This document shows positions 1 through 7,560 of a stretch of 41,904 nt of DNA, piece by piece. The notes under the pieces are model-generated. The model did not search any database and was not told where the DNA came from. It saw nothing but the letters and a program-made list of their open reading frames with translations. The translations under genes were made by a program, and so were the position numbers. How positions within the stretch are numbered: the stretch's first letter is position 1; each line of letters starts with the position of its first letter. This DNA comes from Candidatus Thorarchaeota archaeon (GTDB lineage Archaea > Asgardarchaeota > Thorarchaeia > Thorarchaeales > Thorarchaeaceae), in NCBI GenBank assembly GCA_004524565.1, contig SDNZ01000008.1, forward strand, positions 1 to 41,904, written 5' to 3'.

Positions 1-528
1 AGTCCATAATCCTTCATGAATATATCTAAAGTAGCCATCACTGTCAATCAATACCAATGTCGGAACATATGCTACGCTGAAATAATTTGCAAACTTCGCT
101 CCGGTATCAAGACCGTGAGCCCAAGGCAGACCTCTATCACTTTTGTAGTCCGCCATCATTGCAACAGTCTCACTGCGATCAACTGTAAGAGATAGGATAA
201 CCAAAGGTCCCGCCATTGAATCATATACAGATTCAAGGTACGAGTTTTGTGTCGAACAGGTACTACACCAAGTAGCCATCAGATCCACCAGAACAATCTT
301 CCCTATCAAATCATTGAACGAAATGGTTGTGCCATCTGAAAGGTCAAATTCCCAGCTAGAAGGAACTTGAAGATCCAAGCTCAGCAAATCAGTATCGAAT
401 GTGATGTCACCAGTATGACTGCCTTCAGGATCAGGTGCTTGATACGCAAAAACTGAAACACCTATGACAAGACCTACTACTACTACTACCATAATTAGAC
501 CGGTTATTGCCATCTTCTCTGGTTCCAA
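1..528 (-). CDS. Membrane-anchored TlpA/thioredoxin-like protein (3' end cut by window)
   Basis: Translating the minus strand from 528 gives an uninterrupted reading frame to base 1, so the C-terminus lies outside the window. An N-terminal hydrophobic helix (about residues 7-28, rich in Val) is followed by a TlpA/ResA-like thioredoxin fold: a strand and 'DLIGKIVLVDLMATWCSTC', with the CxxC pair at residues 88 and 91, and 'AYVPTLVLIDSDG', which supplies the cis-proline strand. Such proteins act outside the membrane as thiol-disulfide reductases or in cytochrome maturation; the substrate here is not indicated. I chose TTG at 528 because GAGGTG (533-538) sits a few bases upstream; ATG at 513 is the alternative and still keeps the membrane anchor. 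No partner gene is adjacent. Confidence 0.8.
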   Translation of the reverse strand, partial: MEPEKMAITGLIMVVVVVGLVIGVSVFAYQAPDPEGSHTGDITFDTDLLSLDLQVPSSWEFDLSDGTTISFNDLIGKIVLVDLMATWCSTCSTQNSYLESVYDSMAGPLVILSLTVDRSETVAMMADYKSDRGLPWAHGLDTGAKFANYFSVAYVPTLVLIDSDGYFRYIHEGLWT

Positions 529-621
529 ATGTACACCTCAAGATATCTGACGATAGTGCAGTTTATTCGGTCAACCTTATAACGTTTGTGCAACGTTTAT
601 GCACAACCGCATAACCGTGCT

Positions 622-1296
622 CTACAATCGCTCTATCCTTTGTTCGTACTGTATTGGAGAAGGAGTTGTTTCTAATGTGCATTGAACTTCTGGTTCTGGA
701 GCGGACCAAGGAGTTGAAAGATAGATTACCTGATGAGGGCGAGATTTCTTATCGACATTGATGTGTCCTCGAACCACGAGTTCTTTCGTGTATTTTCTCA
801 CTTTTGCTTTAGACAGACCAGTGCATTCTGCAAGTTGATCAAATGTAGATCTTCTATTCTTCTGAATCACTTTTAGAAGACTGAATTCAGGAATTGTGGA
901 AAGAGCGTAACGAAGGGATTCGTTCTCTCTTCTAATTGAATTAGCATCACCAGATAGAGCACGAGAGAGTGATCTTCGTAGATCATTTATTTCCTCCTGT
1001 AAAGAGGCACGCTCAGCTTCATAGCGAGTGATGATTCCGTTTGAAGAATGAATGAGTTCTGAGCTTAGGTCATTACCAAGTCCATCGATAGCTTCCCGGG
1101 ATGCAAGACGTGCTTCTCGAATAATTCCAGTCAGATCTTGAGCATCTATCCAATCCCCGTCAGATAGTGATTCCAATTGATTGAAATAAGAATCGAGTCG
1201 TCGAACCCAGCTATCTCGTATCTCTTGAAAGACCCCTGCAATTCGAAGAGTCGTTCTGGCAGCTACAGTATCTTCTGGACTAGTCATTCCACTCAC
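622..1296 (-). CDS. Coiled-coil protein with C-terminal winged helix
   Basis: 224 residues. The first two thirds are charged and helical with a heptad-like stretch (about 90-125, 'YEAERASLQEEINDLRRSL'), suggesting a coiled-coil dimer. Residues about 145-195 read as a winged helix: 'STFDQLAECTGLSKAKVRKY' is a helix-turn-helix, followed by 'LVVRGHINVDKKSRPHQVIYLS' as wing strands. It is therefore probably a DNA-binding regulator or a winged-helix adaptor, but no target is indicated. The frame opens with GTG at 1296; an ATG three codons later (1287) is an equally good start. Family not recognised beyond the fold. Confidence 0.75.
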   Translation of the reverse strand: MSGMTSPEDTVAARTTLRIAGVFQEIRDSWVRRLDSYFNQLESLSDGDWIDAQDLTGIIREARLASREAIDGLGNDLSSELIHSSNGIITRYEAERASLQEEINDLRRSLSRALSGDANSIRRENESLRYALSTIPEFSLLKVIQKNRRSTFDQLAECTGLSKAKVRKYTKELVVRGHINVDKKSRPHQVIYLSTPWSAPEPEVQCTLETTPSPIQYEQRIERL

Positions 1297-1352
1297 TATG
1301 AATTCTCATCATCGACACCAAAAGAGAGCTAGTGTCACCTAGATATCACGCA

Positions 1353-2189
1353 CTAGGCACCAATCCAGAATACCCTATCATGCATTGCAGCAACTGCAGG
1401 ATTCCATTTCTTTTCGCGCAGAGCATCATCAGCCATCAACGGAACCTTATCATCAATCATGAATGATTCCAAGTCTTGACAGTGATAGAGTGCACTGATA
1501 TCAACAGTACTCATCTGGTTCTCACTTAGATCTAACCAAAGCAGGCTCGAGCACTCCTTCAAGGGTAGTAAATCTACACTAAGCAGACCTGAGTTTCGCA
1601 ACCACAAGCCTTCAATGCTGCGACAACGACTAATAGGTGATAGGTCAATGTTTTCAAAATTATTGTTCTCAAGGAAGAGTTCCTGTAAGTGAGTGCAATG
1701 ACTAAGAGAATCCAAATCCAATCTGATTATTTCATTGCTATCTAACCGCAAGAATCGTAGTAAAGTATTGTAGCTCAATGGGGTAAGATCCACTTCATGA
1801 AGTCTGTTTGATTGAAGATACAATTCCTCAAGTTGCGTGCACTGCGCCAATGGTCGCAGATCAATTCGACTAAGTTTGTTAATCTCAAGAGAGAGGTATG
1901 TCAAATTGGTGCAAGTCGATAACGGGCTAAGAAGAACTGATGATAGTAAATTGGACCCAAGTTTCAGCTTTTCAAGGCTGGGACATTCACCAAGAGGTGC
2001 GAGGTTGAGTGAGCGTAACCAATTACCTGTGAGATTTAAAAAACGCAAATTCTTACATTGTGCAAGTGGCAACAAGTCAATTTCAACAATACTGCGACCA
2101 CTCATATCAAGACCAGTGACAGCATCATTAGTCTCAACGTACATCTCAATGTTATTCTCAATTTTGTAATCGATTTGAATGTCAACCAT
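1353..2189 (-). CDS. Leucine-rich-repeat protein, 23-residue Cys-containing repeats (copy 1)
   Basis: 278 residues built almost wholly of about nine tandem 23-residue leucine-rich repeats (roughly residues 28-245) with the pattern 'IDLxPLxxCxxLxxLxLxxNxL'. The Asn and Leu ladder is typical of LRR solenoids; a Cys recurs at the same position in most repeats. There is no signal peptide or membrane segment, so it is probably cytosolic and mediates protein-protein contacts. The C-terminal cap ('DISALYHCQDLESFMIDDKVPL') is shared with the next gene upstream (2286-2984), showing a tandem duplication. The binding partner is unknown. The start ATG is 2189. Confidence 0.85.
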   Translation of the reverse strand: MVDIQIDYKIENNIEMYVETNDAVTGLDMSGRSIVEIDLLPLAQCKNLRFLNLTGNWLRSLNLAPLGECPSLEKLKLGSNLLSSVLLSPLSTCTNLTYLSLEINKLSRIDLRPLAQCTQLEELYLQSNRLHEVDLTPLSYNTLLRFLRLDSNEIIRLDLDSLSHCTHLQELFLENNNFENIDLSPISRCRSIEGLWLRNSGLLSVDLLPLKECSSLLWLDLSENQMSTVDISALYHCQDLESFMIDDKVPLMADDALREKKWNPAVAAMHDRVFWIGA

Positions 2190-2285
2190 TGAAGAAACCT
2201 GACCAATATGGAAAATTCGATTTTATTAGTAATTGTGTTATGAATCACTAGCTGAAAATGATGATAAGTTTGAAGTATTTCGCAC

Positions 2286-2984
2286 TTACTTTTCGTGAAT
2301 CCATTGCAATTTGTCTAGTCGTTCCTTCACAGGTTCAGGAAAGTAGGGTTGATGTTTGAGTTTGTAATTTGCTCGGAGTGAAACAGGAGAATCAATAACA
2401 AGTGATTCCAAGTGTTCACAATGGAAAAGAATCGAGATGTCAAGTTCAAAGAGTGAGTTCTCATTTAGGTGAAGATATCGCAAGTCACGTGATTGCTCAA
2501 GAGGAGCTAAGTCAATCTCTTCTAATTGATTTCCTGAAAGAACAATATATTGAAGGTTGGAATGCTCAGTAAATGGAGAGAGATCAATATCTTCGAGATT
2601 ATTATCCGCGATGTATAACCAACGCAGATTCTTGCACTTGCTCAGTGGAGATAAGTCAATGTAACTCAAATGATTATCTGAGAGTTCTAATGCCTGAAGT
2701 AGTCTGCAGTTACCTAAAGGATTCAAATCGATGTATTCTAGCTCATTAGAAGTTATACTAAAGATTTTCAACTTAGAACATCGAGATAAGGGAGTTAAAT
2801 CGAGATTAGAAATTAGATTAGTATCAAGAACAATTTTTTCCAACTGTGTACATTGCCCAATTGGTTCTAGGCTAATTTCCATAATTCCCAAATCTGATAG
2901 ATCGACTTCAGTATGATGATTATCTTTCTCAACTTGATATCGTTCGCCATCTTTGTCAATATACCGTATGGTGAATCTGCTCAC
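2286..2984 (-). CDS. Leucine-rich-repeat protein, paralog of the neighbour (copy 2)
   Basis: 232 residues with about seven repeats of the same 'IDLxPLxxCxxLxxLxLxxNxL' type (about residues 28-190) and the same cap ('DISILFHCEHLESLVIDSPVSL'). It has fewer repeats than its downstream paralog, and two late repeats have lost the Cys (an Asn-containing 'TEHSN' and a Ser-containing 'EQSRD'). The N-terminus ('TIRYIDKDGERYQVEKDNHH') differs from that of copy 1. No secretion signal. Its position 96 bp upstream of copy 1 on the same strand suggests co-transcription. Function inferred only as a protein-binding scaffold. Confidence 0.85.
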   Translation of the reverse strand: MSRFTIRYIDKDGERYQVEKDNHHTEVDLSDLGIMEISLEPIGQCTQLEKIVLDTNLISNLDLTPLSRCSKLKIFSITSNELEYIDLNPLGNCRLLQALELSDNHLSYIDLSPLSKCKNLRWLYIADNNLEDIDLSPFTEHSNLQYIVLSGNQLEEIDLAPLEQSRDLRYLHLNENSLFELDISILFHCEHLESLVIDSPVSLRANYKLKHQPYFPEPVKERLDKLQWIHEK

Positions 2985-3053
2985 TCACACATCTCCTTAA
3001 TTCTACCGATTAAATCCTGAGAATATTATCATCGAGCTATAAAGATTTGTTCA

Positions 3054-3602
3054 CTATACACTACCGCGGTCAATATGGTCCCAGTGAAGGGGATAAGGAA
3101 TTGTTTGCATGAATCGAGTGATGATTTCACGTACACCATCTGGATTTTCAACTTCTTCAAATACAATGGTCGGTCCATTCTTTATTTTGCTTGAACATAT
3201 TTCTACATCGCCCATTCCAATTCTCTTCTCTTGTGGATATATTGCAGTTCGACATTCTGAAATTTCGTCATAGAAGAGGCGAGTCGTTTTCCGGCGGAAT
3301 ATTCCTTTGCGAACCCTGACATTCCACGTAGTTATAATATACAGCGTATAGGACCGTTTCATCTCTGTTGTAGTAAAGATAAGTATCCCAATTATAATTG
3401 CACCACTTCCCATATTCCAAGCTAATTCACTTGGAGGGATGGCACCATACGCGGTGGCACTCATGAATCCCACTCCAGTAATAATCAGCACGACACTGAA
3501 AACATAGAGAAAAATCAGTGAAACTCGCTTAGGATGAAAAATGACTACTAGGCGTTCACGGTTTTCCTTAGGAAATGGAGTTTCAGGAGTATCCGAACTC
3601 AT
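3054..3602 (-). CDS. bPH2-type (YdbT/YdbS-like) PH-domain membrane protein
   Basis: 182 residues. After a short polar N-terminus there are two membrane helices (about 26-50 and 62-82). Then comes a bacterial-type PH fold: 'SYTLYIITTWNVRVRKGIFRRKTTRLFYDEISECRT' gives the strand series that follows the second helix in the YdbS/YdbT family, and 'GMGDVEICSS...PTIVFEEVENPDGVREII' matches the family's end, where a conserved 'P..V...I' helix closes the barrel. The PH half should face the cytosol. No partner is apparent; the family usually occurs as paired genes, which is not the case here. Confidence 0.75.
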   Translation of the reverse strand: MSSDTPETPFPKENRERLVVIFHPKRVSLIFLYVFSVVLIITGVGFMSATAYGAIPPSELAWNMGSGAIIIGILIFTTTEMKRSYTLYIITTWNVRVRKGIFRRKTTRLFYDEISECRTAIYPQEKRIGMGDVEICSSKIKNGPTIVFEEVENPDGVREIITRFMQTIPYPLHWDHIDRGSV

Positions 3603-3706
3603 TGTCTACACCAAGAACTACCCTTGGTACCGAACTTATCAAAGTGTCGAATACATGATGATTCGCCCGATGATAAATCACCAGGCGCTATCATCTAAAA
3701 ACTATA

Positions 3707-4135
3707 CTACTCGGGATAGATACCCCAGAGAGTATCACAGGCATGAACCACATGGCTCACGAGTGTCTTTACTTCATCAGCTGTTAGATCAGTATCGTTG
3801 GTCTCTGCAATAACAATGATATCATCATCGTCATCTATCGCAAATTTTACACCATTTGCTTTCCAGGATTCCTTCAGCATCTCATATGCTAGTTTCATCC
3901 TCTTGGTCTCTTCGACCTGGTAGAAGTTTGTAAATGGTGCAACAATATACGTCCACGATTCATCTTTGTTGGCGGCAATCTTGATTTTCAAATCATCAAA
4001 GTGATCTGTTTTCCATCTCATCATCAAGACATTTTCGTCACGTTCATACTTGATATCTACGTGATCAAGTAAAGAGGCAATATGGTCTATGATACCCAAT
4101 ACAAGCACCTTCATTTTCGATGTCCTATACCCCAT
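3707..4135 (-). CDS. YbjN-like small protein (function unknown)
   Basis: 142 residues, acidic, no membrane segment. The order 'LLDHVDIKYERDENVLMMRWKTD', 'LKIKIAANKDESWTYIVAPFTNF' and 'RMKLAYEMLKESWKANGVKFAIDDDDDIIVIAETNDTDLTADEVKTLVSHVVHACD' resembles the YbjN/type III secretion-chaperone-like fold: alternating strands, then 'D.DGDI.....' and a helix near 'dLt.eev...v'. Start ATG 4135; a second ATG at 4114 is possible. It is divergent from the padR gene and the same TATA element could serve both, so PadR may control it too (inference). Confidence 0.6.
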   Translation of the reverse strand: MGYRTSKMKVLVLGIIDHIASLLDHVDIKYERDENVLMMRWKTDHFDDLKIKIAANKDESWTYIVAPFTNFYQVEETKRMKLAYEMLKESWKANGVKFAIDDDDDIIVIAETNDTDLTADEVKTLVSHVVHACDTLWGIYPE

Positions 4136-4167
4136 ATTAAGATGTTTGGGGCGAGTTCAACGTAAAC

Positions 4168-4232
4168 GAAAGTTATAAAAGATATATCGTACCACATACT
4201 ATCGTGGTACGATATATATCGTACCACATACT
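4168..4232. promoter_or_regulatory. Shared TATA box and three-half-site operator upstream of padR
   Basis: An archaeal BRE/TATA element (AGTTATAAAAG, 4171-4181) is followed by three copies of the half-site ATATATCGTACCAC: direct at 4182-4195, inverted at 4204-4217, and direct again at 4214-4227. The second and third form a perfect 24-bp palindrome (4204-4227). The direct repeat extends to 19 bp (4182-4200 and 4214-4232), 32 bp apart or about three helical turns. The palindrome would lie at about +1 to +25 of the plus-strand transcript. The reversed TATA also fits the divergent gene ending at 4135. Likely the autoregulatory PadR operator (inference). Confidence 0.7.
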
Positions 4233-4265
4233 AGCCCACACCACCCAACGAGGAGAAGGGGATGC

Positions 4266-4643
4266 ATGGTAAACGCCGAAGACACAACGGGTCCTGAGAG
4301 AGAGTATGAATATTGGTCTCTCGAGATTAGAAGGGGAGCTCTCTCAATGGCCATTATGGCAATAATCCTGAATGGTGAGTCTTACGGGTATGACATCATG
4401 AAGAAGCTAAACCAAGAGCCATACGAGAGTCTTCAGGTTGAGCCGAGTACAACATATCCTCTTCTCCGCCGACTAGAGAAGAGAGGGATGCTGGAAGGTC
4501 GTTGGTCAACGGGATCAGGAAAAAGGAAACGTCTGTACTATGTTACTCGAGATGGACGTAGAATTCTAAGGAGAATGGTCAAATCATGGCGAAACTTAAA
4601 CGAGCAGTTGACTCAACTTATTACGGAGGCAGGAATCAATTGA
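4266..4643 (+). CDS. PadR-family transcriptional regulator
   Basis: 125 residues. It shows the PadR winged-helix pattern: 'MAIMAIILNGESYGYDIMKKLN' (helix 1-2 with GYD), 'VEPSTTYPLLRRLEKRGMLEGRW' (recognition helix) and 'GSGKRKRLYYVTRDGRRILRRM' (wing and start of the dimer helix). Family members are autorepressors that are released by small molecules or cell-envelope stress. The start ATG 4266 is preceded by GAGGAGAAGGGG (4250-4261). The gene overlaps the next one at its stop, a PadR + HAAS membrane-protein arrangement that is common in bacteria and archaea, so its role is probably to control that membrane protein. Confidence 0.9.
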   Translation: MVNAEDTTGPEREYEYWSLEIRRGALSMAIMAIILNGESYGYDIMKKLNQEPYESLQVEPSTTYPLLRRLEKRGMLEGRWSTGSGKRKRLYYVTRDGRRILRRMVKSWRNLNEQLTQLITEAGIN

Positions 4644-6493
4644 GTGATGATCCTGTAGATATTATCAATCAGTACCTTGCACTTGTGCGGGAGAAATTAC
4701 CCAATTCGATTGCAGATGATGTGATCACAGAGCTTGAAACATATATGCTAGAGACTGCAAGCGACCTCGGGGATAATGGTCAGATTACCTTGGAGTCAGC
4801 AAAGAAGGTTGTTGCTCAGTTTGGAGCACCTAGGGAAGTCGCTGAGGAATATCGTTTCTCCATGCTACCAGAAACAATTTCAGAAGGGGATATCCCGCCA
4901 GAAATCAAACAAGAAATAATTGAAGAACCAGATATCGCCGAACCTGAAAAGCAGATTCCGAAAGTGCAAGGTGTCAATCCTACTACAAGTTATTCAATGT
5001 TCTTCATCAAATCACTTCTTCTCATAATATTCTGGGCATCACTAGCATCCATCATTCCCTTAGTGTTAACTCAATACTGGTTTCAAGGTACACTTTTGAT
5101 TTTTATAATCATACCAGTACTCTGCGTGACAACACTTCTTTTAGCTCAGACATTCTATTTGAAGAGGAAGAAGACCCTCCTCTGGAAACGATCGTATCCG
5201 GATTGGTCGATTTTTCAAACCCTTGTTACATTACCTGAGAACTCTATGCCAGAAGCGGGAACCAAAATTATCCGTCTTGATATTGTAATATCATCTATAG
5301 GGGCTCTTATTTTTGCATCCACAATCTTTCAAGGGAATCACCCATTCGGTTACATAATCGGAATTCCTGCTGCGATACTACTGATTGCACGAATTAAATT
5401 AGCAATCAGGAAATTTGATGAAGACAAAGACCCATATGAAAAATCAAAATTAGAATTTGGAGTCAATCTTTCATTGTTGGTCCTTCTGGATTGGTCAATC
5501 TTTTGGGTGTTTACTACATATGGTTCGTATTATTACTATTCCTTCATTTACATGATGGGGCCATTTATCGCAACATTCGTTGTAATTTTTACACCAGTGC
5601 TATTGTTCCAGTTATTAGTGGGGACCCAAAATCTTTGGTGGAAAACAGAAAAACCATTGATACCAGAGTTGGATGTTACAACTAAGGAAATGGATTCTCC
5701 CAAACGAGAGCTCAAGAAAAGCATCCCATCGAATGGACTGCGTATGTTTGTTGGTATTACAAGCAGATTATTCCTATTCATTTCAATACCTTTCTTAGTA
5801 CGATTATTTCTTCAACCAAATACCGGACGGTTTGATTGGGAGCCCTTACCTAGTTTTGTCTTCATTGCAGTAATTCTTACAGTGATTATAGTTATTGGAT
5901 ATTGTATAGGTCGAGTATTAATGATCCACTTCTATAATTCGTCAACTTTTATTGGTTCTCGAACAAGAGTAGAAGCTATTATTGACTTGGGTATCAGTGG
6001 CGCTCTGTTAGCAGGGATTGTAGCTTGGTCAACATCATTTCGCACGATAAGCATCCTTCAATATCTGACGTCATATACTTCGGAAATATTTGAAGTAAGT
6101 TACAATCTTGGTAGTATTGTTGTTGGATTCTATGTTACAGCAATACTTCTTGCATTCACCGGTTTACCAGTTCGAATAATTGGGAATATTCTTGAATTCT
6201 GGTCCGAACGAAAACACATCGCAGCAATGAGAATCCAAGACTCATCAATAATATTATTCGTATCATTAGCGCTTTTTGCTTCGAATACTTACATCGATTA
6301 CGCTGTTACGGGTAACGCGCATATGATTATTTTCTTCTTTACCATGTATTTTCTAATTGCAGTATACCTCACTTATCAGATGGTTGCTTCAGGGATGAAG
6401 CTCGAAGAGATATCAAAACGAAAAGAGAAATCGATATCAGAAAAGAGTCAGAGGGTTCACTCAATGAACAAAAACGCAACCATGGCGAATTAA
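4640..6493 (+). CDS. HAAS-domain polytopic membrane protein, PadR partner
   Basis: About 617 residues. The N-terminal helices 'IINQYLALVREKLPNSIADDVITELETYMLETASDLG' and 'LESAKKVVAQFGAPREVAEEYR' are a HAAS-type domain (the helical bundle found next to PadR regulators, as in DUF1700 proteins). After a Glu/Pro linker come about twelve membrane helices from residue ~115 to ~595 and a short charged tail. The frame is open upstream to an ATG at 4586, but I prefer TTG 4640: it overlaps the padR stop, lies 10 bases after GGAGG (4625-4629), and begins just before the HAAS domain. This implies translational coupling to padR. Transport or signalling role unknown. Confidence 0.8.
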   Translation: MSDDPVDIINQYLALVREKLPNSIADDVITELETYMLETASDLGDNGQITLESAKKVVAQFGAPREVAEEYRFSMLPETISEGDIPPEIKQEIIEEPDIAEPEKQIPKVQGVNPTTSYSMFFIKSLLLIIFWASLASIIPLVLTQYWFQGTLLIFIIIPVLCVTTLLLAQTFYLKRKKTLLWKRSYPDWSIFQTLVTLPENSMPEAGTKIIRLDIVISSIGALIFASTIFQGNHPFGYIIGIPAAILLIARIKLAIRKFDEDKDPYEKSKLEFGVNLSLLVLLDWSIFWVFTTYGSYYYYSFIYMMGPFIATFVVIFTPVLLFQLLVGTQNLWWKTEKPLIPELDVTTKEMDSPKRELKKSIPSNGLRMFVGITSRLFLFISIPFLVRLFLQPNTGRFDWEPLPSFVFIAVILTVIIVIGYCIGRVLMIHFYNSSTFIGSRTRVEAIIDLGISGALLAGIVAWSTSFRTISILQYLTSYTSEIFEVSYNLGSIVVGFYVTAILLAFTGLPVRIIGNILEFWSERKHIAAMRIQDSSIILFVSLALFASNTYIDYAVTGNAHMIIFFFTMYFLIAVYLTYQMVASGMKLEEISKRKEKSISEKSQRVHSMNKNATMAN

Positions 6494-6516
6494 TCAGTTT
6501 ATCATGAGAAATGCTG

Positions 6517-6548
6517 AGCCAAATATCGCAACTCAAGTTTATTTGGCT
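6517..6548 (+). other. Perfect 9-bp hairpin between membrane-protein genes
   Basis: AGCCAAATA (6517-6525) pairs perfectly with TATTTGGCT (6540-6548) across a 14-base loop, 24 bases after the stop of the HAAS gene. No U-run follows, so it is not a typical terminator; it could be a processing or mRNA-stability element, or an operator. The second arm overlaps a T/A-rich stretch that might be the TATA element of the next gene. Confidence 0.45.
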
Positions 6549-6617
6549 TCGTGAGCATAGCTACATGAGTAGCCGTAAGTAGGACTCAATTCAACGAAGA
6601 CGGTAGGTCGGTAAAAA

Positions 6618-7541
6618 GTGCAAGACATCGTAGCTATTGCAGCTCTAATGCGAGAGATATCATTTGGTATTCTTCTTGCAGGTCTGTTCTATACATTCGG
6701 AATGTTCTTCTTAGGTAGACTGTTTTCTGCAATCTCTGAGCATGAACATGAAGTGGAACATGATGTCGACCACGACGTAGAGCATGACGTCGACCATGAT
6801 ATGGACCATGAGATCGAGCACTCAATAGAACATGAAGTAGAGCACGATATCGATCACGGAGTAGATCATGATTTTGACCACGAGGTTGAACATGATTATG
6901 AACATGACATTGAGCACGACTTAGACCATCATGTTGAATTGGACCACGATCTTGACCATGATGTTGAGCACGACGTAGAACACGAAGCTGAACATGACGT
7001 AGATCATCATGTCGAGAAAGATTTCGAACATCATGTCGAGGTTGACCATGATATCGAGAAGGACCATTCAGGCTTCTTCGAACTTGACCGTGGGGCTCCT
7101 TTAGGTGTCACTATTGGTACTAGCTTGGTCCTCTTCGGTTTTCTTGGTTCAGTCATTTACTATGAAGGAATTCTCGTACCATTCATTGCGAAGGTGATGT
7201 TCCAGTTTGGAGCAACTATTCTCTTAGTCTGGACCATGCGTACAATTCTCGGAAAAATATTTGTCGAGTCAGGATTCAATATCAAACCTCAACATCTAGT
7301 GGGAATGGAAGTTGAAGCAGTATCGACTATACGTGATGACTTTGGAGAGGTCCGGGCAGAAACAGAGATGGGACTTAGAAGATTCAATGCAAGACCGTTC
7401 CAGAAAGGAATTATCTTTCAACGAGGAACAGATCTCTTTGTTATTTCTGCAGATGAAAAATTCGTTTATGTCGACCCCCGTAAAGAAGCAGTGAAGTGGG
7501 TCCAGAAACAGAGTAAGAGTCCCGAGAAGACTGAAGAGTAA
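6618..7541 (+). CDS. NfeD-like membrane protein with long His/Asp/Glu repeat
   Basis: 307 residues. A membrane helix (about 8-36) is followed by an extreme acidic-histidine repeat (41-150), then two more membrane helices (about 160-182 and 188-206). The C-terminus, 'LVGMEVEAVSTIRDDFGEVR' to 'KGIIFQRGTDLFVISADEKFVYV', reads as the small OB-like beta barrel of NfeD/YuaF proteins. NfeD-like proteins are encoded next to SPFH/flotillin genes and act with them in membrane microdomains; the next gene here is indeed SPFH. The repeat is not a usual part of NfeD and could bind divalent metals (inference). Start GTG 6618, with AGGTCGGT upstream; an ATG at 6648 is less likely because it would cut into the first helix. 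Confidence 0.75.
   Translation: MQDIVAIAALMREISFGILLAGLFYTFGMFFLGRLFSAISEHEHEVEHDVDHDVEHDVDHDMDHEIEHSIEHEVEHDIDHGVDHDFDHEVEHDYEHDIEHDLDHHVELDHDLDHDVEHDVEHEAEHDVDHHVEKDFEHHVEVDHDIEKDHSGFFELDRGAPLGVTIGTSLVLFGFLGSVIYYEGILVPFIAKVMFQFGATILLVWTMRTILGKIFVESGFNIKPQHLVGMEVEAVSTIRDDFGEVRAETEMGLRRFNARPFQKGIIFQRGTDLFVISADEKFVYVDPRKEAVKWVQKQSKSPEKTEE
6738..7067 (+). repeat. His/acid tetrapeptide repeat ([E/D]H[D/E][V/I]) inside the NfeD-like gene
   Basis: About 27 consecutive four-residue units encode residues 41-150, with roughly 29 histidines, nearly all other positions Asp/Glu, and a hydrophobic residue (mostly Val/Ile) in each unit. At DNA level this gives 12-base periodic strings built from GAYCAYGAYGTN-type codons, but the codons vary (GAC/GAT, CAC/CAT, GTA/GTC/GTT). 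The protein pattern, rather than recent DNA duplication, is therefore what is conserved. If helical, His residues would stack at i, i+4. Confidence 0.9.
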
Positions 7542-7560
7542 TCTCCAATCTCTGCGCAAG

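Noticed and set aside
1837-2169. Plus-strand open frame opposite the first LRR gene
   Set aside because: Antisense shadow of regular LRR codons; no promoter or ribosome binding site, and an unconvincing basic composition.
3541-3813. Plus-strand open frame between the PH-domain and YbjN-like genes
   Set aside because: Overlaps both minus-strand genes and gives a low-complexity Tyr/His/Arg peptide.
6738-7067. 12-base periodic DNA as a CRISPR or minisatellite array
   Set aside because: Units are codon-degenerate, in frame and of 12 bases with no spacers; the periodicity is explained by the His/acid peptide repeat.
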